DNA of 64,000 nt from Lewinellaceae bacterium (GTDB taxonomy: Bacteria > Bacteroidota > Bacteroidia > Chitinophagales > Saprospiraceae). How positions within the stretch are numbered: the stretch's first letter is position 1; each line of letters starts with the position of its first letter. The notes below the pieces were generated by a model. The model searched no databases and had not been told where the DNA came from. It saw only the letters and a program-made list of their open reading frames with translations. Below are positions 25,350 to 37,121 of this stretch, piece after piece. The position numbers and the translations under genes were made by a program. The DNA lies in the NCBI GenBank assembly GCA_020636225.1, contig JACJYI010000006.1, positions 206,501-270,500 on the forward strand, in the 5' to 3' direction.

Positions 25350-26582
25350 TTACTGGCGATAGAATACCACGTTTGCCAGGTGAGGCTGGAAGATCGTTGC
25401 GGCTACATCCCGAACCTGGTCGGTGGAAACAGCCCGGTAATGCTCAATTTCCTGGTTGATCAGGTCAGGCTGACCCAGCCATTCACAATGCGCGAGATTC
25501 ATGGCCTTATGCACGACCGCAACCTCGGAAAAGGCAATGGCGGCTTCATTCTTGTTCTTGATCTTCTCCAGGTCACGATCGGCAATGCGCGCGGAGGCCA
25601 GCAGATTGAGCTCTTCCCAAATGATCGCTTCAGCATCATCCAGGTGAATACCCGGGGCGGGTTTGGCTTCGATCATGAGTACGCCCGGGTCCAGGGTGCC
25701 GGTCTGATAGCAATCGATATGACTGAACAGTTCGCGATCGACCACGAGCTTTCGGTAGAGTCGTGATGAAGGTCCGTTCGCCAGGATATCCGTGATCAGG
25801 TCAGCCGTGTAGTAGTTCTCGTCCAGTCGCCCGGGGCAGCGAAAGCCCATGTACAGGGCCGGCAGGGGAACCTTGCCGGTGGCATTGACCTCCCGCCGGT
25901 GAGTTTGTGGGGGCTCAGCAAGGGAAGGCAGGGAGACAGGCGGGCCGGCAGGGATGGAGCCGAACCACGCGTCAATGCGCGCGAGGACCTGTTGGGGGTC
26001 GACATCACCCGCTACGGAGATGATGGCATTATTGGGGCGATACCATGTGGCAAAGAACTCCTTGATCTCCGGCAGGGTGACCTGGGCAATATGGTCTGGT
26101 GTCAGGCCAATGGTCGGCCAGCGATAGGGGTGTTGCTGGTATACCATATCGGCCATCAGGTGCCAGAGATCGCCATAGGGCTGGTCCAGGGACGTTTCCT
26201 TGAACTCTTCAATGACCACCTTTTTCTGGATATCCAGCTCCTCCTGGGAGAATTTCAATCCCAACATCCGGTCGGATTCCAGCCACAGAGCTGTCTCCAG
26301 ATTCTCCACCGGCATCATGTCGTAGAAGTTGGTGATATCCGTATTGGTGAAGGCATTGCAATCGCCCCCTGCATGCTGGATGGCCTCATCGAAATCCGAG
26401 ACATGCTGCGATTCGCTGAACATCAGATGCTCGAACAGGTGGGCCAAACCCGTGCGCTGTGGGGATTCCACCCGTGAGCCGGCATTGTAGAGGACATTGA
26501 GCACGGCAATGGGGGTGCTGCGGTCGCGATGGATGATCACGCGAAGGCCATTGGCCAAAGTATGTCGTTCATAGTGAACCAT
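25350..26582 (-). CDS. M16 family zinc peptidase, single-unit form
   Basis: A 410-aa inverzincin protease. The zinc motif HxxEH is H48-L-F-E51-H52 in GLAHLFEHLMF, followed by the FTNTDITNFYDMMP region and a C-terminal domain with R/Y-type substrate residues (GPSSRLYRKLVVDRE). The start is ATG at 26582, because the sequence upstream holds the promoter. No signal peptide is visible, so it is probably cytoplasmic, unlike many M16 proteins of Bacteroidota. At about 45 kDa it is half the size of the two-unit enzymes; family members of this size usually pair with a second subunit, which is not next to it. Substrates are typically peptides. Confidence 0.92.
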   Translation of the reverse strand: MVHYERHTLANGLRVIIHRDRSTPIAVLNVLYNAGSRVESPQRTGLAHLFEHLMFSESQHVSDFDEAIQHAGGDCNAFTNTDITNFYDMMPVENLETALWLESDRMLGLKFSQEELDIQKKVVIEEFKETSLDQPYGDLWHLMADMVYQQHPYRWPTIGLTPDHIAQVTLPEIKEFFATWYRPNNAIISVAGDVDPQQVLARIDAWFGSIPAGPPVSLPSLAEPPQTHRREVNATGKVPLPALYMGFRCPGRLDENYYTADLITDILANGPSSRLYRKLVVDRELFSHIDCYQTGTLDPGVLMIEAKPAPGIHLDDAEAIIWEELNLLASARIADRDLEKIKNKNEAAIAFSEVAVVHKAMNLAHCEWLGQPDLINQEIEHYRAVSTDQVRDVAATIFQPHLANVVFYRQ

Positions 26583-26586
26583 CCGA

Positions 26587-26594
26587 CAAAGGTA
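26587..26594 (-). promoter_or_regulatory. Putative -7 promoter box (TACCTTTG) abutting the M16 start
   Basis: Minus-strand TACCTTTG with just 4 nt between it and the ATG at 26582, implying a leaderless or nearly leaderless mRNA. Confidence 0.5.
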
Positions 26595-26730
26595 GATGGA
26601 TTTGGATGGGATCATTTCAATTTTCATCCAGGAAGCTGGCTACCCTTGGCCGTCCTCCGAATTTTTTCCTGCTGATTGGGAATTGTGATCTTTAGGCCCG
26701 TAATTTGAGCCAATACCCAAACCCTGACCT

Positions 26731-28869
<2,139 letters not shown>

Positions 28870-29049
28870 ACCGGTCCTGCCTCGGCGGAAGGAAATCCAT
28901 GGAATCTGTTCGCCTGATCCAACCAACCGGCCTCACAAAAGGCCTGCCGATGCCGTTAAGGGATATGTCATCTTTTTCTGTTTCATATAACGTGACATCT
29001 CACAGGCGATTAGGCAGGTGAATCCGGGTTTCCTGTGGTGTCGTTTTCC

Positions 29050-29057
29050 TACCTTCG
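29050..29057 (+). promoter_or_regulatory. Near-consensus -7 box (TACCTTCG) abutting the ruvA start
   Basis: One mismatch to TAnnTTTG; only 4 nt precede the ATG at 29062. Confidence 0.35.
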
Positions 29058-29061
29058 CAGC

Positions 29062-29658
29062 ATGATAGCATCCCTACGAGGAAAGGTCCTGCGCCGCACT
29101 CCGACCAACGTCATCCTGGATTGTGGCGGAGTGGGATATGAAGTCAGGATCAGCCTGTATACTGCATCGGCCATTGAAGGACAGGACGAGATCACCCTGG
29201 TGATCCACCATCATTTCAGTCAGGACCATCAGGCCCTGTACGGATTCAACAGTGAGTCGGAGAAACAGTTATTCATCCACCTGATCTCCGTCTCTGGCGT
29301 CGGTCCGAGTTCGGCGCAACTCATCCTGTCATATATGAGTCCGCAGGAGACCGAGATCGCCATCCTGTCCGAGGATCTGGCGGCCTTCAAGAAGGTCAAG
29401 GGTGTCGGCGACAAGACAGCCAGGCGGATCCTGGTGGACCTGAAGGACAAGATCAGCAAGGGAAGTGGCGAAAGCCCCATTCTCGCTGCACCATCGAACA
29501 ATACAATGGAAGAGGAGGCGTTATCTGCTCTGTTGGCCTTGGGATTCCCCCGGTCCCAGGCCCAAAAGGCAATATCCCGGGTCCATGATTCGGGTACCGG
29601 GCCAACAACAGTGGAAGCTCTCATCCGGCATGCACTCCGCGCTTTATCCCAGGGATAA
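29062..29658 (+). CDS. ruvA: Holliday junction branch migration protein RuvA
   Basis: A 198-aa protein of normal RuvA length. It binds Holliday junctions as a tetramer and loads the RuvB motor. Domain I begins MIASLRGKV and includes DCGGVGYEVRISL; the two helix-hairpin-helix motifs are at about 72-90 and 107-125 (LISVSGVGPSSAQLIL and VKGVGDKTARRILVDLKDK); domain III, which contacts RuvB, is the C-terminal ALLALGFPRSQAQKAI. I start at MIASLRGKV (29062), the conserved N terminus, rather than at the upstream codon of the open frame. It lies just upstream of sprA; ruvA-sprA adjacency is, as I recall, conserved in many Bacteroidota. Confidence 0.96.
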   Translation: MIASLRGKVLRRTPTNVILDCGGVGYEVRISLYTASAIEGQDEITLVIHHHFSQDHQALYGFNSESEKQLFIHLISVSGVGPSSAQLILSYMSPQETEIAILSEDLAAFKKVKGVGDKTARRILVDLKDKISKGSGESPILAAPSNNTMEEEALSALLALGFPRSQAQKAISRVHDSGTGPTTVEALIRHALRALSQG

Positions 29659-29825
29659 TCACCCCGATCAAAGCAACTATTCCGGAATGGATGCGTACAC
29701 AGCAGGAGGTCAAATGGATACCGAAAGGGCATTCCAGGAGTTGAAAAGTGAATACGTAGAAATAAACACCATCGAATGGCCAATTCCCCCGGCTGGCTGT
29801 TCGATCTGAGACAGGCTTATTGGTT

Positions 29826-32800
29826 ATGAGGTATTTGGCAGTATGTCTTTTCTGGGTTTCCCTGGGTATATCCGGCGTGTCGGCGACGAACGCCCCGGGG
29901 TGGCCGGTGATCAGGGATACACTTCCGGACTACGGGTTCTGGAAGAACGGAGAGGGAAAGGACCCGATCCAGCTGACCGATCCGGGATTTGTCGAGAAGA
30001 GTATCGAGTACGATCCTTCCAGTGGCAACTACCTGATCTCCGAGAAAATGGGGAACGAGTACTATCGCGCCCCCAGTCAGATGGGTTTCCAGGAATATCT
30101 GGATTACCGGGGCAAGGAACTGGAACAGGAATATTTCAACAAGCTCAGCGGACTGAGCACTGCCAGGAGCAGCCTGTCTGACCGCCTGGATCCGATCGCC
30201 CGGTTTGACCTGAAAAGCAACCTCCTCGACCGACTGTTCGGGGGCAACAAGATCGAGATCACCCCGAAAGGCCAGGTCGACCTGTTCTTCGGGGTCAACT
30301 ACAATAAAACCGACAACCCTGTTCTACCGATCCGCCAGCGCTTGCAAGGCGGATTTGATTTTCGGATGGGTATCCAGGTGGATGTCACCGGTAAGATCGG
30401 CGAGAAGCTCAACCTGTCCACCAGCTTCAACAACCAGGCGACCTTCAGCTTTGACAACCGGGTCAAACTGGATTACAACGGTCATGAGTTCAGCGAGGAC
30501 GATATTATCCAGAAGATCGAGGCCGGTAACGTCAGCCTGCCCCTGCGCAGCAACCTGATCCAGGGAAGCCAGGCCCTCTTCGGGATCAAGACCGAGTTGA
30601 AATTCGGTTATCTGCGCCTGACAGCCCTGGCTTCCCAGCAACAGTCGAACCGGAAGGAGCTGACCATCCAGGGTGGGGCCCAGGTCCAGGATTTTGAGGT
30701 CAAGGCCGACCAGTACGATGAGAACCGCAACTTCCTCCTGTCCCATTATAACCGGGCGACCTTTGAACAGGCGCTGAGCAATCTGCCCCAGATCAACAGC
30801 CTGTTCCAGGTGACCCGTGTTCAGGTGTGGGTGACCAACGACCGGAACGAGACCGAGAACATCCGGGACATTGTTGCCGTGGCAGACATTGGCGAGTATG
30901 ATCGCTTCACCAACCCGAATGCGCCCAACCTGTATGGCAAGACCGGTCCGGTGAACCGCGACATCCTCGGCAGGGAATTGCCCTCCAACGACGCGAATAC
31001 CCTCTTCGACCTGATCCGGGCCAATCCGAACAGCCGGACCCTGGAAGGCTCGGTCGCCACCCTGACCTCCAGCCAGTTTCAGATGGAGCAGACCCGTGAC
31101 TTCGAGAAGATCACCGCCCGCCTGCTGGCTCCGACGGAGTATACCCTGGATCCCAACATGGCCAAGCTGGGCTTCATCTCCATCACGACGAACCTGAAAC
31201 CGCAGGATGTCCTGGGGGTCAGCTATGAATTCACCTACAACGGCCGCCACTATCAGGTGGGTGAATTCGCCGATGATGTGCCGTACGATCAGCAGAAGCC
31301 CAATGTTCTGTTCGTCAAGATGCTGAAGAGCATCACCCAGCGGGTGGATATCCCCCTGTGGGACCTGATGATGAAGAACGTCTATAACATTGGCGCCTAC
31401 AATGTCAGCCAGGAGGATTTCAAACTGGATATCTTCTATGAAGATCCGGGAGAGGGATTGAAGCGATTCCTGCCGTCGTCCAACCTGGCCGCCATCCCCT
31501 TGATCCGGGTGTTCAACATGGACAATCTCAATGTCCAGCAGGATCCCCAGCCGGATGGCATTTTCGACTATGTGCCCGGATTGACCATCTTCCCGCAGAA
31601 CGGGCGGATCATGTTTCCCGTACTCGAACCGTTTGGCAGTTCCCTGACGGACCGTATCGATGATCCGCAACTGAAGGAGTTCTACAGCTATCAGGACCTC
31701 TATGACACCATTCTCGTCCGGGCCAGGGAGGTCCTGGACAAGAACCGTTTCGTCATCAGGGGGACCTACAAGACCAATGTGACCAGCCGGATCTCCCTGG
31801 GCGCGTTCAACCTGCCCCGCAACTCCCTGCGGGTAACGGCCGGGGGAACCCCGTTGCGGGAAAATGAGGATTACATCGTGGACTACAACGTGGGCCAGAT
31901 CACCATCCTGAACGAGGCCTATCTCAAGGCAGCCACCCCGATCCGGGTGTCCTTTGAAGACAATACACTATTTGGCTTCCAGACCCGAACGATGATCGGA
32001 TTGCGAGCCGACTATGAACGAAGTAAAGACTTTACGGTCGGAGCGACCTACCTCCAGCTCTTTGAACGACCGCAAACCTTCAAGGTGAACATCGGCGACG
32101 ACCCGATCAACAACCGGGTATACGGACTGGACTTTACCTTCAACAAGGAAGCGCCCTGGCTCACCCGGGCGGTCGACAAGATCCCCTTCATCGAAACGAA
32201 AGCCAAGTCATCGGTGCAGGTGGCGGCAGAAGGTGCCTATCTCCAACCCGGGCACGCCCGGGCCATCAATGAAGGAAGTGACCGGCAGGGGATCGTCTAT
32301 CTGGATGACTTTGAAGGCAGCACGGCCAACCTGCCGATCCATATCCCCAGCACCCAATGGGTGATCGCCAGTGTCCCGCAGGATGCCGGCACGGCACCGG
32401 TCGAGCGTTTTCCCGAATCCAAGCTGGTCAACAATACCCTGGAAGGGGTGAACCGGGCCTTGATCAACTGGTATCAGATCGATCCAAGTGTCCGGAACTT
32501 GGACGCCCGGAACGACCCCTATCAGTCCTATGTCGACCGAACGGAGGTCTTCCCCAACCAACAGTTGCCACTGGGCACCAACACCGAGATCCGTACCCTG
32601 GACTTGCGGTACTATCCGGAGGCCCGTGGACCGTACAACTTTGACAAGATCGGCGGCACCCCCTATTCAGCAGGGATCCTGCCCAATGGCGCCCTGGCCG
32701 ATCCGGAATCCCGCTGGGGTGGGATCATGCGGGATCTGACCACTACCGACTGGGAACAGGCCAATATCGGGTATATCGAGATGTGGATGCTGACGCCGTT

Positions 32801-35800
32801 CCTGGACAACGGGGGCAGCCCGGGCAATCCGGGGAAGCTGGTGATCAACATCGGGAATATCTCCGAGGATATCCTGCGCGACAGCCGGAAGTCGTTCGAG
32901 CAGGGCCTGCCCACCAGCGATAACCCCGCTACGGTGGATACAACAGCATGGGGTCGGATCCCTGCCAACCGTCAGATCAATACCTCCCTGGACCCTGACC
33001 AGGGAGATCAACAGCTGCAGGACGTGGGCCTGGACGGACTGGACAATGAAGGTGAATCTGTTGTATTTGGTGATTATATCCAGGACCTGCAGACAGGAGG
33101 GGCCTTGCCCAACTTCCTGACCGTGGTCCAGAACGACCCCTCCAATGACGACTATATCGCCTATCGGGACAGCCGCTATGGCGATCAGGACAATATCTAC
33201 AGCCGGTACAACGGCTTCAACGGGATGCAGGGCAACTCGGCCCAGCCCCCCAGCAATGACGGGTTTACTACAGCCAGCCGATTCCTTCCCGACATGGAGG
33301 ACATCAACCGGGATGGTACGATGAACGAAGCGGAGGCCTATTTCGAGTATGAGATTCCTCTGGAGGAAGATGGACAGGGTGGCTTGCAGTTCAACCAGTT
33401 CATCATCGATGCCGTGCCGGGCGAGCAGGGTCGGATCTGGTACCGGGTGAAGATCCCGATCGACCAGTTCACCAAGAAGGTGGGCAGTATCTCCGACTTC
33501 CGGGCCATGCGCTTCATCCGGATGTACATGACGGAATTCCGCCAGCCGGTCACCCTTCGCTTTGCCGAGATCAGCATGGTGCGGAACCAGTGGCGGGAAT
33601 ACGAGCGGATCCAGCCGTCGGTCGGCGAGCCGAATTTCACCACGACGTTATTTGACATCAATGCGATCAACGTGGAGCGAAATTCGAATGACAAGCCCTT
33701 CGGATATGATCTGCCACCCGGTATCGAGCGGGAGAACAATGCGGGTCTGTTCCCCAACCTCCTGCAGAACGAGCAGTCACTGAGCCTTGATTTCTGTGGC
33801 CTCAAGCAGAACATCGGTGACTTCATCGGCATCTACAAGCTCTTCCAGCTGGATATGCGGGTATACAAGAAGATGAAGATGTTCGTCCACGTGGAAGAGG
33901 CACGCCTGCCCGGCCAAGGTGAGATCACCGATCAGATCGAGGATGGCGACCTGAGCATGTTCATTCGCTTCGGTAGTGACTTCGAGAACAACTATTACGA
34001 ATATGAGATCCCCCTGGCGGTTTCCCAACCGGAGGGAGCGCCAGTAATCGGGGACAACACCTACCGACGATATATCTGGCCCCTCGAGAATGAATTCGAC
34101 TTTGATCTGTCGCTCTTCAAGGACCTCAAGCTGAACCGGAACGGCGATCCGAATGCAGAACTCCAGACCATTTACGAACAGGAGATCATCAAGGAGATCA
34201 ACGGAAAGAACTTCACTCAATATGCCCGGGTGAAGGGCAATCCGAACATCGGCCTGGTACGCGGGGTATTGATCGGGGTTCGAAACAATGACTCCAAGGA
34301 ACACTGCGCCTCCGTATGGGTGAACGAATTGCGACTATCCGGACTGGATGACCGGGCAGGTTATGCCGCTACGGCACGTATGCAAATGCAACTGGCCGAT
34401 TTCGGCCGGATCGATGTGTCGACCAACTACAGCAGTATCGGCTATGGGGCACTTGATCAGCGCGTGCAGAAACGAGCCCGACAGGAGGATCTGAACTATG
34501 ACATCGCCGGGTCGTTCGAACTGGGCAAGTTCCTCCCGGAGAAGACCGGGATCAAGATCCCCTTCTACGCCCAGTACAGCAATACAACCAGTACGCCTCA
34601 GTTCGATCCTTACGACCTGGATGTACCGCTGAAGGAAAAACTGGCGTCGATCCAGAATACGGCTGTCAGAGATTCGGTCAAGGAAGCTGCTCTGACCAAG
34701 ACGACCATTCGGAGCTACAACTTCACCAATGTCCGAAAGGAGCGCACGAATACGGAACGAAAGCCGATGCCCTGGGATATTGAGAACTTCAGTTTCAATT
34801 ACGCCTGGTCGGAAACGGCCAAACAGGATCCCATCATCGCCAGTGATGTCCTCCTGAACCAGAATGGGGGCTTTGCCTATGCCTTTGGCACCAGGGTCAA
34901 GTACATTGAACCGTTCAAGAAACTGATCAAGAACAAGGAGTACTTCAACCTGGTGAAGAACTTCAATTTCAACCTGGTTCCGAACAACTTCACCTTCAAT
35001 ACCGTGATGGATCGTCGGTATGGTGTCACGACCTACCGGTTTGCCGGTCCGGACCCCAGGTTGAATACCTTCCACAACAAGCAGTGGTGGTGGGACCGCA
35101 CCTACAACCTTCAGTGGGATCTGACCAAGTCCCTCAAGTTCACCTTCAATGCCCTGAACAGGGCTGTGGTCGATGAATTGCCGGAGTTTGATCCGGAGAC
35201 AGGGGTAGCCACGCCGGACCAGGCGAAGAAGGATTTTATCCGGGAGAATATCCGCAACCTGGGTCGAACCAAGGACTACAACCATAATATCAGCGCCAAC
35301 TACACCGTACCGACCAAGAATATCCCCTTCATGGACTGGATCAACCTGCGGGCCCAATATGATGGGATCTACAGTTACAATACCGCTTCCTTGAATGTGG
35401 ACACCCTGGGGAACACCATCCGCAACGGGCAGACCCGACGGGTGAATGCCGACCTGAACTTTGAGAGCCTGTATGGCCAGTGGGGGTATCTGAAGCAGAT
35501 CCAGGGAAATAATGCCGGTCGGGGTGGAGCGGTGAAGCGACAACCGGCCAATGTACAGGGGGGCGGCAAGCCAGGCGTACCGAACAAGGATCCGGATGAT
35601 CCGAACCAACAGGCAGATCCGGATGATGCCGATTTGGCCAAGAAGAAAAAGAAGAAGGAGCGGACCGGACCCTCCCTGGCTGAGAAGATCATCATCCGCC
35701 CGCTGCTCAGCGTCCGGCGTGCCCGATTCGATTACCAGGAGCAATACACCAACACGGTGCCCGGCTATACACCGCAATCCCAGCTACTCGGCATGCAGGA

Positions 35801-37070
35801 CTTCAATTCTCCAGGCTGGGGATTCATTTCCGGGCTGGATGCCCCGACCACACCCTGGCTGGACAATGCGGCGACCAATAACTGGATGACCCGTAATGTA
35901 TGGCTCAACCAAAACGTGGAGCGCACCTACCAGCAGACGATCCGCGGAACAGTCACCCTGGAGCCCGTAGACAATTTCCGCATCGAAGTAGACATGAACC
36001 GCAACTATTCGGAGAATTACTTCGAGCTGTTCAAGGTGCGGAATATCGGTGAGGATTTCACCCACAACCCCATCCAGAATATGGGGTCCTACTCGATCTC
36101 TTTCATGTCGTTGAACACCATTTTCCGGAATGATGACGGTGTGAAGCAGTTGTTCGAGCAGTTCCAGACCAACCGGGAGATCATCTCAAAACGTTTGGGT
36201 GGTGGTACCCATGCCCTTGAACCCGGGTACGCTGAAGGGTACGGAAAACGCCAGCTCGAAGTACTGGTGCCGGCATTCATATCCACCTACACGGGGAAGG
36301 ATCCGAATACCACTCCGTTGCTTGATGGACTGTTTGACTATGTGCCCCGCCCCAACTGGAAGGTGACCTATGACGGTCTGGCCAAGCTGCCGGGCATGAA
36401 GGACATCTTCAGCAGTTTCCGACTCAGCCACGGTTACCGGTCGACCCTGACGGTGAACAGCTTCCAGACGGACTATACCGATTTCGATGCCAACAATCCG
36501 ACCAAGCTCAACCCGGAAAGCCTGAACTTCTATTCGGAGTTCATCATTCCGGACGTGATCATCGACGAGCAGTTCGCCCCCCTCATCGGGATCGACATGC
36601 GGACGAAGAACAATATCAACCTCGCCTTCACCTGGAACAAGAGCCGTAAGCTGCAATTGCTGCTCAACGATCCACAGTTGCCCGAGACCAAGGCCAGTGA
36701 ACTGACCTTCAACCTGGGCTATGTGATCCCGAAGGTCAAGATCCCCTTCCTCTATTTTGGTGTCAACAAGAAGGACAAGAAGAACATGCCCGGACAGGAC
36801 CTGACCCTGAATTTCAGCTTCAGTTTCCGGGATGATATCCAGATCAACCACCAGTTGGATGCCGTGGATAACCCGGCCGATGGCAGTATCTCGATCCCCG
36901 CGCGGGGTAACCGTGCCATCCGGATCAATCCAACGGTGGATTATCCGATCAATTCACGTCTGCGCCTGCAATTGCGATACGAGTACACCCAAAACAAACC
37001 CAAGACGTTCAACGGGTTCAAGACGACGACCAATGTGGGCGGGGTGAACGTGATCTTCACACTGAACTAA
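29826..37070 (+). CDS. sprA: SprA, outer-membrane translocon of the type IX secretion system
   Basis: A 2414-aa protein, matching SprA (about 2,400 aa in Flavobacterium). A signal peptide (MRYLAVCLFWVSLGISGVSA) is followed by alternating beta-strand sequence with many Tyr, Asn and Arg throughout. Recognisable SprA features include SLSDRLDPIARFDLKSNLLDR, GVNYNKTDNPVLP-type strands, GSQALFGIKTELKFG and the closing NVGGVNVIFTLN strand. SprA forms the giant barrel through which folded T9SS cargo leaves the cell; partners PorV, SprE and GldKLMN are outside this window. I start at the ATG at 29826, two codons inside the open frame. The 167 bp between ruvA and this gene hold no convincing ORF. A hairpin follows the stop. 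No frameshift is seen. Confidence 0.97.
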   Translation: MRYLAVCLFWVSLGISGVSATNAPGWPVIRDTLPDYGFWKNGEGKDPIQLTDPGFVEKSIEYDPSSGNYLISEKMGNEYYRAPSQMGFQEYLDYRGKELEQEYFNKLSGLSTARSSLSDRLDPIARFDLKSNLLDRLFGGNKIEITPKGQVDLFFGVNYNKTDNPVLPIRQRLQGGFDFRMGIQVDVTGKIGEKLNLSTSFNNQATFSFDNRVKLDYNGHEFSEDDIIQKIEAGNVSLPLRSNLIQGSQALFGIKTELKFGYLRLTALASQQQSNRKELTIQGGAQVQDFEVKADQYDENRNFLLSHYNRATFEQALSNLPQINSLFQVTRVQVWVTNDRNETENIRDIVAVADIGEYDRFTNPNAPNLYGKTGPVNRDILGRELPSNDANTLFDLIRANPNSRTLEGSVATLTSSQFQMEQTRDFEKITARLLAPTEYTLDPNMAKLGFISITTNLKPQDVLGVSYEFTYNGRHYQVGEFADDVPYDQQKPNVLFVKMLKSITQRVDIPLWDLMMKNVYNIGAYNVSQEDFKLDIFYEDPGEGLKRFLPSSNLAAIPLIRVFNMDNLNVQQDPQPDGIFDYVPGLTIFPQNGRIMFPVLEPFGSSLTDRIDDPQLKEFYSYQDLYDTILVRAREVLDKNRFVIRGTYKTNVTSRISLGAFNLPRNSLRVTAGGTPLRENEDYIVDYNVGQITILNEAYLKAATPIRVSFEDNTLFGFQTRTMIGLRADYERSKDFTVGATYLQLFERPQTFKVNIGDDPINNRVYGLDFTFNKEAPWLTRAVDKIPFIETKAKSSVQVAAEGAYLQPGHARAINEGSDRQGIVYLDDFEGSTANLPIHIPSTQWVIASVPQDAGTAPVERFPESKLVNNTLEGVNRALINWYQIDPSVRNLDARNDPYQSYVDRTEVFPNQQLPLGTNTEIRTLDLRYYPEARGPYNFDKIGGTPYSAGILPNGALADPESRWGGIMRDLTTTDWEQANIGYIEMWMLTPFLDNGGSPGNPGKLVINIGNISEDILRDSRKSFEQGLPTSDNPATVDTTAWGRIPANRQINTSLDPDQGDQQLQDVGLDGLDNEGESVVFGDYIQDLQTGGALPNFLTVVQNDPSNDDYIAYRDSRYGDQDNIYSRYNGFNGMQGNSAQPPSNDGFTTASRFLPDMEDINRDGTMNEAEAYFEYEIPLEEDGQGGLQFNQFIIDAVPGEQGRIWYRVKIPIDQFTKKVGSISDFRAMRFIRMYMTEFRQPVTLRFAEISMVRNQWREYERIQPSVGEPNFTTTLFDINAINVERNSNDKPFGYDLPPGIERENNAGLFPNLLQNEQSLSLDFCGLKQNIGDFIGIYKLFQLDMRVYKKMKMFVHVEEARLPGQGEITDQIEDGDLSMFIRFGSDFENNYYEYEIPLAVSQPEGAPVIGDNTYRRYIWPLENEFDFDLSLFKDLKLNRNGDPNAELQTIYEQEIIKEINGKNFTQYARVKGNPNIGLVRGVLIGVRNNDSKEHCASVWVNELRLSGLDDRAGYAATARMQMQLADFGRIDVSTNYSSIGYGALDQRVQKRARQEDLNYDIAGSFELGKFLPEKTGIKIPFYAQYSNTTSTPQFDPYDLDVPLKEKLASIQNTAVRDSVKEAALTKTTIRSYNFTNVRKERTNTERKPMPWDIENFSFNYAWSETAKQDPIIASDVLLNQNGGFAYAFGTRVKYIEPFKKLIKNKEYFNLVKNFNFNLVPNNFTFNTVMDRRYGVTTYRFAGPDPRLNTFHNKQWWWDRTYNLQWDLTKSLKFTFNALNRAVVDELPEFDPETGVATPDQAKKDFIRENIRNLGRTKDYNHNISANYTVPTKNIPFMDWINLRAQYDGIYSYNTASLNVDTLGNTIRNGQTRRVNADLNFESLYGQWGYLKQIQGNNAGRGGAVKRQPANVQGGGKPGVPNKDPDDPNQQADPDDADLAKKKKKKERTGPSLAEKIIIRPLLSVRRARFDYQEQYTNTVPGYTPQSQLLGMQDFNSPGWGFISGLDAPTTPWLDNAATNNWMTRNVWLNQNVERTYQQTIRGTVTLEPVDNFRIEVDMNRNYSENYFELFKVRNIGEDFTHNPIQNMGSYSISFMSLNTIFRNDDGVKQLFEQFQTNREIISKRLGGGTHALEPGYAEGYGKRQLEVLVPAFISTYTGKDPNTTPLLDGLFDYVPRPNWKVTYDGLAKLPGMKDIFSSFRLSHGYRSTLTVNSFQTDYTDFDANNPTKLNPESLNFYSEFIIPDVIIDEQFAPLIGIDMRTKNNINLAFTWNKSRKLQLLLNDPQLPETKASELTFNLGYVIPKVKIPFLYFGVNKKDKKNMPGQDLTLNFSFSFRDDIQINHQLDAVDNPADGSISIPARGNRAIRINPTVDYPINSRLRLQLRYEYTQNKPKTFNGFKTTTNVGGVNVIFTLN

Positions 37071-37074
37071 CGTC

Positions 37075-37114
37075 CTGCAGCAGGGAAGCCCGGATATCTG
37101 CTTCCCTGCTGCAG
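37075..37114. terminator. Hairpin between convergent sprA and uvrC
   Basis: A perfect 15-bp inverted repeat (37075-37089 and 37100-37114) with a 10-nt loop fills the 51-bp gap. It lacks a T run, so it may act as an mRNA end stabiliser or a weaker terminator for both genes. Confidence 0.7.
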
Positions 37115-37121
37115 CCGACGA

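Noticed and set aside
28870..29061. Possible cobalamin riboswitch or tRNA around the B12-dependent mutase
   Set aside because: No B12-box-like core or tRNA cloverleaf (T-arm GTTCRANTC) is visible before or after the gene.
29659..29825. Small gene between ruvA and sprA (frame ending at 29809)
   Set aside because: The frame is mostly antisense-free overlap with ruvA in another phase and its unique part is short, with no start signal or motif.
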